Assembly (NCBI RefSeq): GCF_949987535.1
Contig: NC_080067.1
Location: forward strand, 50,900,910 to 50,964,909
From: Balaenoptera acutorostrata
Lineage: Eukaryota > Chordata > Mammalia > Artiodactyla > Balaenopteridae
DNA length: 64,000 nt
Direction of reading: 5' to 3'
Of the stretch, positions 10,000-22,339 are shown piece after piece. The position numbers and the translations under genes were made by a program. Each line of letters begins with the position of its first letter. Within the stretch, counting starts at the first letter, position 1. A model generated the notes under the pieces. The model saw only the letters and a program-made list of their open reading frames with translations, was not told the DNA's origin and did no database searches.

Positions 10000-12270
10000 G
10001 TGATACACAAGCAGATCACCTGTGTTTCAAAAGTATTCCTTCCTGCTCCCATGGAATAATAGTTACCCAACTTCATCCTTGTGATGAGGGTTAATTATTC
10101 CTGCCAGTATGGTAATACTTTCCATTGCCTCCTCATCTCTTGGTGAGAGGAGCCTAGAAGTTAGTAGGTGGTTTGCCATAGTTTTAAGCTGAATGAGACA
10201 CTTAACTTTGTGTATGGTAGGAGTGATCCTTCTCTGGGAACCTGGATCTCCACATTAATAGTGCCTAAAATTGTGTGTAAGAGAAGCAAAATTCCCTATG
10301 TGGGTCACTGTTGGGCCCACTTGCACATTCACTCCTTGGTTTTTAATTCGTGCACTCTAAGGGGCCAACAGCTTCCGGGTATTACAGTATGTGATACAGG
10401 CAATGGATTCCATGTACAGGTATATAATCCTTCTCTCCTATGTGGTAAAGTGGATTGGTTACCTTCTATAATGTAATATTATGTGGAATTGTGTCCTGAT
10501 GAGTCAAACACTTTATAGGAAAGGTAGAACCATACCCAGAATACATATCAATTCAGGTCAAGATGGATCACTGCCATTCCAGGTTGGGAAAGGTCTAATG
10601 TAATCAACATCCCACCAATCCATTGCAATCCAGCAATGGTGGGACTTAATGCAACAACAGTAGCTGGTCCAACTTTGATGAGGGGAAGCCCACATTATTT
10701 GGTTTAATGCATAGTGTCCTTCCCATTGTGCCTACTCTATTCATGTGCCCATGTAGCAGATCACTGGTCACAATGACCGGATGATGTCAGTTGGCTCAGC
10801 CATTCTTGGGTGTTTAGTTCCAATAACTGTGTGAACAGTGTCTGCTGGGCAAAGCTATACAAAACAAAGTTCTTCACACTTTGTATCCACTCTCATAGGC
10901 CCACCTGCGTGATTATTACAAAGACTTTTATGTCCCCTAGCTTCCAGTTTTTAAATTTCCTGGCCACTGACCAACTAGCCAGTTCATTTAACATTACTTC
11001 CCTTTGCACACAGAAAAGTAGGTAACCGGGTTTGCCACCTGAAGAACTGCCTTTAGGAGAATATTCCCTCATAACCACAGTCATGGTAAAGCGAAGCTGT
11101 TTAGAATTAGCTCAGTAAACGGCCATAGGTCAAATTGGCAAAGAACTGGGGAAATCATTGTACTTTACAATTGTCTTTGCATTCTGAGGGTCTCTTTCTC
11201 ACTGGAACCCAGTCTTGATTTCAGTTAATGGGTTTACCTGTGAGAATCGGCTCAAAGAAAAATTGGACAATAGATCTTGATAGTACAGCCATAAAATCAT
11301 TTTTCCTTGATGTCTTTTAGTTGTACAGATTAAGTAATACCCTTGTTGGCTATTTATCTATTTTACTCCTAGGAACATGGTGTCTAAAACCATCTTCATG
11401 GCTCTCTGCGAGTTATCCAGGCCCCTCTGACTGCCACTTAAACTTTGCAACTCATTATAATTAAATGTTAAACACAGACACCTGGCTTCTATTATGTTTT
11501 ATTTCTATATTCCATTGCTTTCAAGGAGTCCAATTCTGTAATAACATTTCCTATTCTGCACTACCATCAACCTTGGTCTATGTTGCTCATCTTAATAGTG
11601 CATTTCCTATCACTTGTGAAATAGAATGCCCTCCAGTCCCTCTTGTGGGACAGTTTTCTGCCTTACATAGTATACCTACTCTTGCATACCCAATATGTTG
11701 ATCCTTTTAATCTCTTCTTCCACCATTTACTATGTCAGTTTTTACATTTCTTCTTCATTTAGTGTGGGCCATCACTATTCACATGCTTCCAAATGCCAAA
11801 TGAGCAGCTTAATAGCATCCTGTCCTGGTGGATTTGTCAGTGTATTAGATTCTGCTGTCACAGGGGAATGCACCTATATTAAAAAATTCTCATTTATCCA
11901 ATTTTGTATTACCTCCTGCTTGATCATAAACATTGAAGATACAATTCCATGTAATTCTCTACCACCTGATCCTGTGACATGTTGACTATAACTTTGACTA
12001 TAGTTTGATTAAATTATAGATTCCTTTATCCTCAGCAGGCCAAGCACTTCACTGGCTGCATTTCCTTCCAATGACATCCCTTTCCAATTTACCATCAGTG
12101 AAATTTTAACAATTTGCTACCTCAACATTTGAAGGGTTATCAGTACTTCATCTGACACTAGTGAAATATTTCACTTTTTCATCCAGCTAAGAGGTAATCC
12201 AGTTTCAGAATCTCATTTTAGAATCTGCTCCCTATGGCCACTTTTCACAATAACTGCTTTAGGTCAAGTT
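10000..12270 (-). mobile_element. Decayed ERVL-like retroviral pol (antisense)
   Basis: Read on the minus strand, the region resembles the pol of mammalian class III (ERVL) elements. The clearest blocks are 10,640-10,790 (integrase side: 'ctggtccaactttgatgagg', 'tgtgcctactctattcatgt'). Another lies at 10,880-11,030 (RNase H side: 'ggccactgaccaactagcca'). The higher coordinates would then hold the reverse transcriptase. Frames are broken throughout, with no continuous ORF longer than about 100 codons, and no LTR of its own could be matched. The ends are uncertain. It is a defective fossil. The assignment rests on remembered consensus and could be wrong in detail. Confidence 0.5.
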
Positions 12271-12885
12271 TCCTAGAAAGTGACCCTGTGATGGACGTTT
12301 CCACATAGGATGTTGTTTGAAGATAGCTCCTAGGAACACTTTCACTAGGTAGTCAGTTATGCCACAGGGTAAAATATAACATGAACGTGGCCAAAGTCAA
12401 AAGGTAGATAAGTACAACCCAGGGAAGAGACCAGTGCATGATTTGAGGTCACTGAGAACAGAGATGAAATCTTCTTCATCTATTATTTTTAAAAAAGTGT
12501 GTATATTTTTTTTCTATAGAAATCTTGGAATTATCTTCTTATATTTATTTTTGGTTAATATTTGATACTAATGTATTGTATTTATAATTTAATTTCTATT
12601 ACTTTTAAAAGACATATCAAAATATAAAAATGAAATCAGCATATAATAAAATGAGGGAAGAGAAAATATTTTGGAAACAAGTATAGAAAAATGTGTATCT
12701 ACCTCTCAAATATTATATAAGGAGGTAATGTCATTTGAATCATGTTTTAATAGTGAATTCACAACACTCAGAACTAAATGTTTCCTATCAATTCAAAATA
12801 GAGACTTTATTAGGTTATACCTTAATTCTAGTGAGGCATTTATTATTTTAAAATACTTTGAAGCTGGTTTAGATGCTCTCTTTAA

Positions 12886-12898
12886 AAATATATATATA

Positions 12899-12931
<33 letters not shown>
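12886..12931. repeat. Compound (AT)n(GT)n(AT)n microsatellite
   Basis: A run of AT dinucleotides (12,889-12,899), then about seven GT units (12,900-12,912), then AT units to about 12,931. The tract is likely to vary in length between individuals. Confidence 0.95.
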
Positions 12932-13179
12932 TTCTCCAGTCAATATTTGTCTCCTGAGCTCTTGAACACACACACATTTTTTAATTTTATTTCTAACTGG
13001 ATTTCTCCTACGTATCTCAAATATACCATATGCAAATTTGATATCATTGTTTCATCAACACCTGCTCCATCAACATATAAATTTCCTCTCTTATAACCTA
13101 CTCTCTCTCTTTTGCAAATAGCACAATTCTCCTTTTTTACCAAAATAGTTATTTTATTAACCTAACCTTATTAACTTGA

Positions 13180-13385
13180 TCCCACCTTTGACCTAATAGA
13201 TCACTGATTTCTATTGTTTCTATCTCTTAAATTCTCTCTTCTCTCCATTCTCATTACCTATGCTTCAAGCCTTCCTTAGCTTCTGTGTTAACTCCCACAG
13301 TTAATTTTTCACTGGTTTCCCAAGTTCCAGTCTTATCTATGTCCAATTAAACTTTCTCAATATCTCCATTATTGCTAAAAGCACC
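13180..13385 (+). repeat. L2 LINE fragment
   Basis: CT-rich sequence with L2-order blocks: 'ttctctccattctcattacc', 'cttccttagcttctgtgtta', 'tcactggtttcccaagttcc' and 'aatatctccattattgctaa'. Similarity is weak but colinear with the L2 region just upstream of the part seen at 3,072-3,692. Confidence 0.5.
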
Positions 13386-13969
13386 AGTTTTATATGCATA
13401 TTACACAAATCTTGATTGGTAAAGTATTTGCAAAACGGAGATACTTAGATGTGGATTTAGGTTTTGGAAAGAGTTAAATATCATTGGCTTGTGAATAGGA
13501 GTTAATTTTGTTTGAGGTAAAAAGTAAAACAAAATTACATAATGATTCTGATTTCCTTGTGTTACTTGTAAAGGTCACTGATATAAATCTACCTTATTAT
13601 CTCTGTGCCATAATTAACTGAACTATCTAATGACTGAAAAATCTAGTTTTCCCTAATAATATGAAATTAGCTGCTATTCATCCTACACATTCTCTATTTC
13701 TTCACCAATATTTTGCAATGCTATACTTACCTGTGATCAGTGCTAAGATGCCCAGAAGTGATGGGAAGGCTCCTAGGAGAGCTGTTTTGCCATTACAATG
13801 GCTTTATTATAAACACACTCTGAAATTTTAGACTTCACTCTTAGTTTCCCATCTCTAATTACATAAGTTTTTCAGAGAAATAAACATATTTTCTTTAACA
13901 AAAAAACATGTGCTTTCTCTGTCCTCTATTTTTAACTTGAGAAGGATTACTTTGCAAAGAAACATCATA
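13386..13969. other. Unassigned AT-rich DNA
   Basis: No gene or repeat family recognised. Confidence 0.6.
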
Positions 13970-14160
13970 GGAAAATGTACATGAACTTTAACATCAAAAG
14001 GACTAGATTCAAATTCCAGTTCAAATACTCACTGACTAAGATATGTTGGACAAATGGTAAAATGAGCTTCTTTTTCCAAAATTCCAAATAAAAATGGCAA
14101 TGAATTGTTTGCAATATTAGAGAGATTAAGGTAACTCATGAGAATCTGTTGGTAGAAAGC
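13970..14160 (+). repeat. Possible MIR SINE (very diverged)
   Basis: 'ggactagattcaaattccag', 'actcactgactaagatatgt', 'ggacaaatggtaaaatgagc' and 'gagagattaaggtaactcat' follow MIR order (head, core, 3' part), but identity is low. Confidence 0.45.
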
Positions 14161-14774
14161 ATTTTCTCTATAACTTGAACATAAGCATCTTAGAGGCCTG
14201 GTGTCTAAGAGTTGAAGTAGAACTTGAGAGTCTAATAATGAAATCCTGTTTTCATAATCTTTTATGTAAATCATTGTCACATGACAATCTCTTTGATGGA
14301 GAGAGGCATGTATTGGTAATCATTTACTATCTGAGGACATTATGTCTAAGAGTTGTCAAGAAACTTCTGAAAGATCACACAACTCACAAACACCAGACCT
14401 AAATCTTTCATCTGAATTTCAGGTTTCAATCCTGTCTTTGCATCATCAACGCCAGCAGGCACTAGCCAGTGCAGGACTTTCTCTGCCGCAGCCATTGCAG
14501 ACGTCCTATTTCACAGTTGTTGACTAATTGAATCGCCAGTAAATTCTGTTAATTTAGAACTGAATCTGCTTCACAGTAATTTCTAACCCGTAATCCTAGT
14601 TTGGCTGTCCAGAGCCACACTATTTACTTATACTGAATGATATTTCAAGGGTATCATGTTCCTCATATCTTCTGCTTTCTAGATGTTACTTACTTCTGGG
14701 GAAATCCCTATTTGAATAAAAATCTGTGGAGGATTACAGGGCAAAATATTTCAAATCTTTCTATAATATATGTT

Positions 14775-14810
14775 GCCAATGACAGCAGTGAGGCCAATGA
14801 CAGCAGTGAG
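14775..14810. repeat. 18-bp tandem duplication (two perfect units)
   Basis: The unit GCCAATGACAGCAGTGAG occurs at 14,775-14,792 and again at 14,793-14,810 without mismatch, which suggests a recent duplication. Confidence 0.97.
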
Positions 14811-15411
14811 GATAACCTTGGGCAGGTTATCATTATGAACATTCATATAAGTGTGATTTGCGATTTAGAATGTGAATATACAGTAAAAGAATAGGTTGGA
14901 AGCTTACTATCATAAAATAGCCACAAAGTCAGTTTAAATTAGAGGGTAATTTTGAAAATACTATGCTTTTTAGCAGATGGAATCATCAGGCTCAAAATGT
15001 GTTAAAAGAAAGTTAGGTAAAAGCGGATATTTCTGTTACCAGTCTTCCCTGCAAAGGAGCTAAGAATGACTGTAGATGGTTTCTTCTCCTTTCAGTTCCT
15101 AGCATGTGAGCTTTTGCATTATATCTTGCATCACGACAGCTTAAAATCTGTTATAGACCATTCTGGTAATGAAAAACATATGATATTTATTACAAAAAAT
15201 TAACCTCCTAGACTAGGACTCAAGATGGGAGAGTTCATTTTAAGTGGAGTTCATCAAACTTCATAAATTGTGGGCTTGTGTGATGCTTTATTGAAGATAA
15301 AATGCATCTGAGAATAGTAACAGTGCATAGCTCCATAGTTTAACTCAGTAAACCTAGTCAGTATTGGTACCATTATTTTCATTATTTAAGCCAATTTATG
15401 TGCTTATTGGA

Positions 15412-15482
15412 ATAGTGGTTATATAATTTATACACAGATAGTGGTTATATAATTTGTATACACATGGTGGTTATATAATTTA
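15412..15482. repeat. Short tandem repeat, about 27-bp unit x 2.6
   Basis: The core GTGGTTATATAATTT recurs three times (15,415, 15,441, 15,467), joined by 'atacaca'-type spacers. Copies differ by a few bases and small indels. Confidence 0.93.
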
Positions 15483-16799
15483 ATTAGTCTCAGGTCTACA
15501 AGTTTTGTAATTTTTAGCTATTAAGAAATTTTATATGTGTGTTTGTGAATATGTGTGTATGTGTGTTTACACACAAATAATTCATACAATTGTAATAATT
15601 AATAGATCCTCATCTATACTACTCTAGTCTTCTGAAAATAGGAAGACAGTTGTTGCTAAACAGAGCACCTTATACATAGATAAGAAGGTTGAAAATTTTA
15701 TTAATTTTTTAATATTCTACCAAGGATAGCATTTAGAGTCATTATGACATATGTACATCATGTTAGGAAATAGTTTATCAGAGCCTTTCAAATAAAAGTT
15801 CTTATTAAGAATAGACATGAGCTTATAGAAGACCAGACTTTTCTCTCCCCTAGAAGGGAGTAAGCACTGCTGGAAAGACTTCACTCCAGGAATAGGAAAG
15901 CTAACAAAGCTAACAGGAATCAGCAGTTCCCCAAGAAGAAAAGATGTCATCATGGGGCAGCAAGTTAAATAGAAGAGATAAATGTGAATGAGAATTTATT
16001 TTGATTTCCCCAAACTGAAGGTGTCTAGTGGCCCATGAAAAGTTCTACTATTTTTTTTTAACCAGGTTAGTATCTAACCTAAAATTTTACTATAAGTTTC
16101 TTTCAGTTGCTATATATACTCAGCTTCCCAAGATCACTTTGAATCAACTCCACCATATTGCCAGTTCCTTCATGAATGAGTTAATAAAAATGTTAGGCAA
16201 ATGCTAATTTAAAAATAGTCCTGTTCTGTTAGTTCTGAGTACTATGAGAAGTCACAGTGAAAAGAACAAGAGTACCTTAAGGTGCTCGATTTCCCTCAAA
16301 GCAAAAGATATTTCTCATATACCAAAAACTTTATTATATAGTTGACTTTGTCATAATTCAAGAGAAATAGTAGTGCCAAAGGGGGTTTCTCCAAAACCTT
16401 AAACCAATTTACAGACTTTAGTAACCAACTTCTTATTTCCCTTAACATTTTTTTTCCTCCCTCAATAGAGGTAAAACAATACAATAACAAAGCTCTATAA
16501 AATGTTTAGTCTTTTTTATCTCTCCTAAAATTGAATTGCAAAATGTGTCTCCTAAACTCTCATTTTTCTAATTTTATATGAAATATGGTTGTCATTGTAC
16601 TTATAGCCTGCAGGAATTTTACATAAGATGAGTTATATACGTAGGATTCTAGAATTTCTTTCACTGCTGGAGGCTATGAGGCATGATCACTAGTAATCAA
16701 CATATTTTTATTTACCAACTTGACTATTTATCTGAGTCTCTGTGCTTTCCTTTCCCTTAACCCATAATACTCAAGCTTATTATGTAAATAAATGTTAGA

Positions 16800-17265
16800 T
16801 ATATCAACAGTGGACAGACAAAATGTGTCAACTATTAAGTTTGAATAAATCTCTGGGCAATTGATAAAATGACTAGAGGGAAAAAAAAGTCATTTGTCTT
16901 AGAAGATCTGAATAATGCTATCAATGACTTTGGCCTTATAGCTACTTTAGTACACTTCACCCCAAAACTGCAGAAAACATGTTCTTTTCAAATTCATATG
17001 ATATATTTATGGTAGACATATGCTAGGTCATAAAACAAAAACAATTCCCAATATATTTAAAATTATTTACATCATACAAAATGTCAAAATGTGACCTCAG
17101 ACTAGTAGCACATTGAATTATAAGCACAACAACATCTATTTATTAAAAAACAGTTACATACATACATAGATGTAGATACTGAGAAATAACAATAATTTTC
17201 ACTAAGGACATTCTCACCTATCTAGAAATACAACAACACACTTTTAAATAACACATAGGTCAGAG
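16800..17265 (+). repeat. Old L1M LINE, ORF2 endonuclease region, left half
   Basis: Blocks such as 'agaagatctgaataatgcta', 'catatgctaggtcataaaac' and 'acaacacacttttaaataac' follow L1 ORF2 order (end of the endonuclease and the linker to RT). The sequence continues directly, after the TSD at 17,266-17,280, into 23,286-23,352. It was therefore the target into which the younger L1 inserted. It is highly diverged and non-functional. Confidence 0.8.
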
Positions 17266-17280
17266 AAGAATCTCAAGGGA
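17266..17280. repeat. 15-bp target-site duplication, left copy
   Basis: AAGAATCTCAAGGGA is identical to 23,271-23,285. In the uninterrupted old L1 this motif would occur once. Its two copies bracket the younger L1 together with its 3' extension. Confidence 0.93.
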
Positions 17281-17361
17281 GAGGGCAGACAGCAGAAGCA
17301 AGAAGAACTACAATCCTGCAGCCTGTGGAACGAAAACCACATTCACTGAAAGACAGACAAG

Positions 17362-18268
17362 ATGAAAAGGCAGAGGGCTATGTACCAGATGAAGGAACAA
17401 CATAAAACCCCAGAAAAACAACTAAATGAAGTGGAGATAGGAAACCTTCCAGAAAAAGAATTCAGAATAATGATAGTGAAGATGATCCAGGACCTCAGAA
17501 AAAGAATGGAGGCAAAGATCGAGAAGATGCAAGAAATGTTTAACAAAGACCTAGAAAAATTAAAGAGCAAAAAAAACAGAGATGAACAATAAAATAACTA
17601 AAATGAAAACTGCACTAGAAGGAATCAAGAGCAGAATAACTGAGGCAGAAGAATGGATAAGTGACCTGAAGGAGAGAATGGTGGGATTAACTGCTGCGGA
17701 ACAGAATAAAGAAAAATGAATGAAAAGAAATGAAGACAGCCTAGGAGAAATCTGGGACAACATTAAATGCAACAACATTTGCATTATAGGAGTCCCAGAA
17801 GGAGAAGAGAGAGAGAAAGGACCCGAGAAAATATTTGAAGAGATTATAGTCAAAAACTTCCCTAACATGGGAAAGGAAATAGCCACCCAAGTCCAGGAAG
17901 CACAGAGAATCCCATACAGGATAAAGCCAAGGAGAAACATGCCGAGACACATAGTAATCAAATTGGGAAAAATTAAAGACAAAGAAAAATTATTGAAAGC
18001 AGCAAGGGAAAAATGACAAATAATATACAAGGGAATTCCCATAAGGATAACAGCTGATTTCTCAGCAGAAACTCTACAAGCCAGAAGGGAGTGGCATGAT
18101 ATACTTAAAGTGATGAAAGGGAAGAACCTACAACCAAGATTACTCTATCCAGCAAGGATCTCACTCAGATTCGATAGAGAAATCAAAAGCTTCGCAGACA
18201 AGCAAAAGATAAGAGAATTCAGCACCAAAAACCCAGCTCTACAACAAATGCTAAAGGAACTTCTCTAA
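17362..18268 (+). pseudogene. L1 ORF1 protein pseudogene
   Basis: ORF1p of L1 is a trimeric RNA-binding chaperone that coats L1 RNA. The ATG at 17,362 opens a charged, helix-rich N-terminal part (coiled-coil type) that runs to a stop at 17,590. A frame shift follows, then a stop at 17,717. The frame resumes at 17,720 with the RNA-recognition region ('CIIGVPEGEE' near 17,780, a conserved ORF1 motif). It stops again at 18,014 and continues with C-terminal domain sequence to a final stop near 18,266. At least three inactivating breaks are visible, so the protein cannot be made whole. Confidence 0.9.
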
Positions 18269-18326
18269 GTGGGAAACACAAGAGAAGAAAAGGACCTACA
18301 AAAACAAACCCAAAACAATTAAGAAA

Positions 18327-21300
18327 ATGGTCACAGGAACATACATATCAATAGGTACCTTAAACGTGAATGGATTAAATGCTCCAACCAAAAGACACAG
18401 GCTTGCTGAATAGATACAAAAATAAGACCCATATATATGCTGTCTACAAGAGACCCACTTCAGACCTAGGGACACATACAGAATGAAAGTGAGGGGATGG
18501 AAAAAGATATTCCATGCCAAGGGAAATCAAAAGAAAGCTGGAGTAGCAATACTCATATCAGATAAAATAGACTTTAAAATAAAGAATGTTACAAGAGACA
18601 AGGAAGGACACTACATAGTGATCAAGTGATCAATCCAAGAAGAAGATATAACAATTATAAATATATATGCACCCAACATAGGAGCACCTCAATACATAAG
18701 GCAACTGCTAACAGCTATAAAAGAGGAAATCGACAGTAACACAGTAATTGTGGGGGAAATTTAACACCTCACTTACACCAATGGACAGATCATCCAAACA
18801 GAAAATTAATAAGGAAACACAAGCTTTAAATGACACAATAGACTAGATAGATTTAATTGATATTTATAGGGCATTCCATCCAAAAACAGCAGATTACACT
18901 TTCTTCTCAAGTGTGCACAGAACATTCTCCAGGATAGATTACATCTTTGGTCACAAATCAAGCCTCAGTAAATTTAAGAAAATTGAAATCATATCAAGCA
19001 TCTTTTCCAACCACAATGTTATGAGATTAGAAATGAATTACAGGGAAAAAACCGTAAAAAACACAAACACATGGAGGTTAAACAATACATTGCTAAATAA
19101 CCAAGAGATCACCGAAGAAATCAAAGAGGAAATAAAAACATACCTAGAGACAAGTGACAATGAAAACACGATGATCCAATACCTATGGGATGCAGCAAAA
19201 GCAGTTCTAAGAGGGAAGTTTATAGCTATACAAGCCTACCTCAAGAAACAAGGAAAATCTCAAATAAACAATCTAACCTTACACCTAAAGGAACTAGAGA
19301 AAGAACATACAAAACCCAAAGTTAGCAGAAGGAAAGAAATCATAAAGATCAGAGCAGAAATAAATGAAATAGAAATAAAGAAAACAATAGCAAGATCAAT
19401 AAAACTAAAAGCTGTTTCTTTGAGAAAATAAACAAAATTGATAAGCCATTAGCCAGACTCATCAAGAAAAAGAGGGAGAGGACTCAAATCAATAGAATTA
19501 GAAATGAAAAAGGAGAGGTTACAACAGACACCACAGAAATAAAAAGCATCCTAAGAGACTACTACAAGCAAGTCTATGCCAATAAAATGGACAACCTGGA
19601 AGAAATGGACAAATTCTTAGAAAGGTATAACTTTCCAAGACTAAACCAGGAAGAAATAGGAAATATGAACAGACCAATCACAGGTGATGAAATTGAAACT
19701 GTGATTAAAAATTTTCCAACGAACAAAAATCCAGGACCAGATGGCTTCACAGGTGAATTCTATCAAACATTTACAGAAGAGCTATCACCCATCCTTCTCA
19801 AACTTTTCCAAAAATTTGCAGGGGAAAGAACACTCCCAAACTCTTTCTATGAGGCCACCATCGCCCTGATACCAAAACCAGGCAAAGATCTACTAAAAAA
19901 CAAAATTACAGATCAATATCGCTGATGAATATAGATGCAAAAATCCACAACCAAATACTAGCAAACAGAATCCAACAACACATTAAAAGGATCATACACC
20001 ATGATCAAGTGGGATTTATCCTAGTGATGCAACGATTCTTCAATATATGTAAATCAATCAGTGTGATACACCATATTAACAAGTTGAAGAGGAAAAACCA
20101 TATGATCATCTCAATAGATGCAGAAAAAGCTTTTAACAAAATTCCACACCAGTTTATCATAAAAACTCTCCAGAAAGTGGGCATAGAGGGAACCTACCTC
20201 AACATCATAAAGGCCATATACGACAAACCCACAGCAAACATCATTCTCAATGGTGAAAAACTGAAAGCATTTCCTCCAATATCAGGAACAAGACAAGGAT
20301 GTCCACTCTCACCAGTATTATTCAACATAGTTTTGGAAGTCCTAGCCACAGCAATCAGAGAAGTAAAAGAAATAAAAGGAATCCAAATTGGAAAGAAGAA
20401 GTAAAACTGTCACTGTTTGCAGATGACATGATACTATATATAGAGAATCCTAAAGATGCCACCAGAAAACTACTAGAGCTAATCAATGAATTTGGTAAAG
20501 TTGCAGGATACAAAATTAATGCACAGAAATCTCTTGCATTCCTATACTCTAATGATGAAGAATCTGAAAGAGAAATTAAGGAAACACTCCCATTTACCAT
20601 TGCATCAAAAAGAATAAAATACCTAGGAATAAACCTACCTAGGGAGACAACAGACCTGTATGCAGAAAACTATAAGACACTGATGAAAGAAATTAAAGAT
20701 GATACCAAAAGATGGAGAGATATACCATGTTCTTAGGTTGGAAGAATCAATACTGTGAAAATGGCTATACTACCAAAAGCAATCTACATATTCAATGCAA
20801 TCCCTATCAAATTACCAATGGCATTTTTTAGGGAACTAGAACAAAAAATCTTAAAATTTCTATGGAGACACAAAAGACCCCAAATAGCCAAAGAAGTCTT
20901 GAGGGAAAAAAACAGAGCTGGAGGAATCAGACTCCCTGACTTCAGACTATGCTGCAAAGCTACAGTAATCAAGACAATATGGTACTGGCACAAAAACAGA
21001 AACATAGATCAATGGAACAAGATAGAAAGCCCAGAGATAAACCCACACCCCTACAGTCAACTAATCTATGACAAAGGAGGCAAGGATATACAATGGAGAA
21101 AAGACAGCCTCTTCAATAAGTGGTGCTGGGAAAACTGGACAGCTACATGTAAAACAATGAAATTAGAACATTCCTTAACACCATACACAAAAATAAACTC
21201 AAAATGGATTAGAGACCTAAATGTAAGACCGGACACTATAAAACTCTTAGAGGAAAACATAGGAAGAACACTCTTTGACATAAATCACAGCAAGATCTTT

Positions 21301-22158
21301 TTTGATCCACCTCCTAGAGTAATGGAAATAAGAACACAAATAAACAAATGGGACCTAATGAAACTTCAAAGCTTTTGCACAGCAAAGGAAACCATAAAAA
21401 AGACGAAAAGACAACCCTCAGAATGGTAGAAAATATTTGCAAATGTATCAACGGACAAAGGATTAATCTCCAAAATATATAAACAGCTCATGCAGCTCAA
21501 TATTAAAAAAAGAAACAACCCAATCCAAACATGGGCCGAAGACCTAAATAGACATTTCTCCAAAGAAGACATGCAGATGGCCAAGAAGCACATGAAAATC
21601 TGCTCAGCATCACTAATTATTAGAGAAATACAAATCAAAACTACAATGAGGTATCACCTCACACCAGTTAGAATGGGCATCATCAGAAAATCTACAGAAA
21701 ACAAATGCTAGAGAAGGTGTGGAGAAAAGGGAACCCTCTTGCAGTGTTGGTGGGAATGTAAATTGATACAGCCACTATGTAGAACAGTACGGAGGTTCCT
21801 TAAAAAACTAAAAATAGAATTACCATATGATCCAGCAATCCCACTACTGGGCATATACCCAGAGAAAACCAAAATTCAAAAAGATATATACACCCCAATG
21901 TTCATTGCAACACTATTTACAGTAGCCAGGTCATGGAAGCAACCTAAATGCCCATCGAGAGACGAATGGATAAAGAAGAAGTGGTACATATATACAATGG
22001 AATATTACTCAGCCATAAAAAGGAACGAAATTGGGTCATTTGTTGAGATGTGGATGGATCTAGAAACTGTCGTACAGAGTGAAGTTAAGTCAGAAAGAGA
22101 AAAACAAATATCATATATTAACGCATATATGTGGAACCTAGAAAAATGGTACAGATGA
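18327..22158 (+). pseudogene. L1 ORF2 pseudogene (endonuclease + reverse transcriptase)
   Basis: ORF2p nicks target DNA and reverse-transcribes L1 RNA. The ATG at 18,327 leads into the endonuclease ('TLNVNGLNAPTKRH', with the catalytic Asn, and 'LQETHF', with the catalytic Glu, near 18,448). Stops interrupt it at about 18,408 and 18,626. Open segments then cover the linker (18,913-19,431), the RT N-terminus (19,587-19,925), the fingers and palm (19,925-20,404) and the palm with the catalytic FADD at 20,416-20,427. After a stop at 20,734 the thumb and C-terminal region follow (20,755-21,429, 21,739-22,158). At least six breaks are seen. The last codons before the stop at 22,156 read MWNLEKWYR. 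Confidence 0.93.
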
Positions 22159-22217
22159 ACCGGTTTGCAGGGCAGAAATTGAGACACAGATGTGGAGAAC
22201 AAACATATGGACACCAA

Positions 22218-22251
22218 GGAGGGAAAGTGGCGGGGGGTGTGGGGGTGGGGG
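22218..22251 (+). other. G-rich tract in the L1 3' UTR (potential G-quadruplex)
   Basis: G-runs at 22,221-22,223, 22,232-22,237, 22,241-22,245 and 22,247-22,251 fit a four-tract G-quadruplex with loops of 8, 3 and 1 nt. G-rich tracts in the 3' UTR are a known feature of mammalian L1 elements. Confidence 0.75.
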
Positions 22252-22339
22252 TGTGATGAACTGGGCGATTGGGATTGACATGTATACACTGTTATGTATA
22301 AAACTGATGACTAATAAGAACCTGCTGTATAAAAAAAAA

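Larger units (their letters stand above)
14161..16799. other. Unassigned AT-rich DNA with small tandem repeats
   Basis: No coding feature is supported. The stretch contains an 18-bp duplication at 14,775-14,810 and a triplicated 26-28-bp unit at 15,412-15,482, both listed separately. 14,330-14,430 has a faint antisense MIR look ('gaaagatcacacaactcaca'), which I do not call. Confidence 0.55.
17281..22339 (+). mobile_element. Nearly complete L1 retrotransposon (both ORFs, mutated)
   Basis: The element keeps about 81 bp of 5' UTR, ORF1 (from 17,362), a short spacer, ORF2 (from 18,327) and a 3' UTR ending 'aacctgctgtat' plus nine A at 22,331-22,339. That 3' end is of the cetartiodactyl L1 type. 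It is about 5.06 kb, so most of the 5' UTR promoter is missing. Both ORFs carry premature stops and frameshifts, so it cannot move now. It inserted into an older L1M and is followed by transduced DNA at 22,340-23,262. Confidence 0.96.

Noticed and set aside
15412..15482. CRISPR-like array
   Set aside because: Only 2.6 imperfect units without unique spacers, in a mammalian genome. It is a simple tandem repeat.
17560..18042. 160-codon minus-strand frame
   Set aside because: It is antisense to L1 ORF1 and is a shadow frame caused by A-rich codon bias on the other strand.
18913..19431. 172-codon open frame, the second longest in the window, as a possible host gene
   Set aside because: It is the linker between the endonuclease and RT of L1 ORF2, in line with neighbouring ORF2 pieces.
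20755..21429. 224-codon open frame as a gene
   Set aside because: It is the C-terminal part of L1 ORF2, with matching frames in the L1 at 41,313-42,083.
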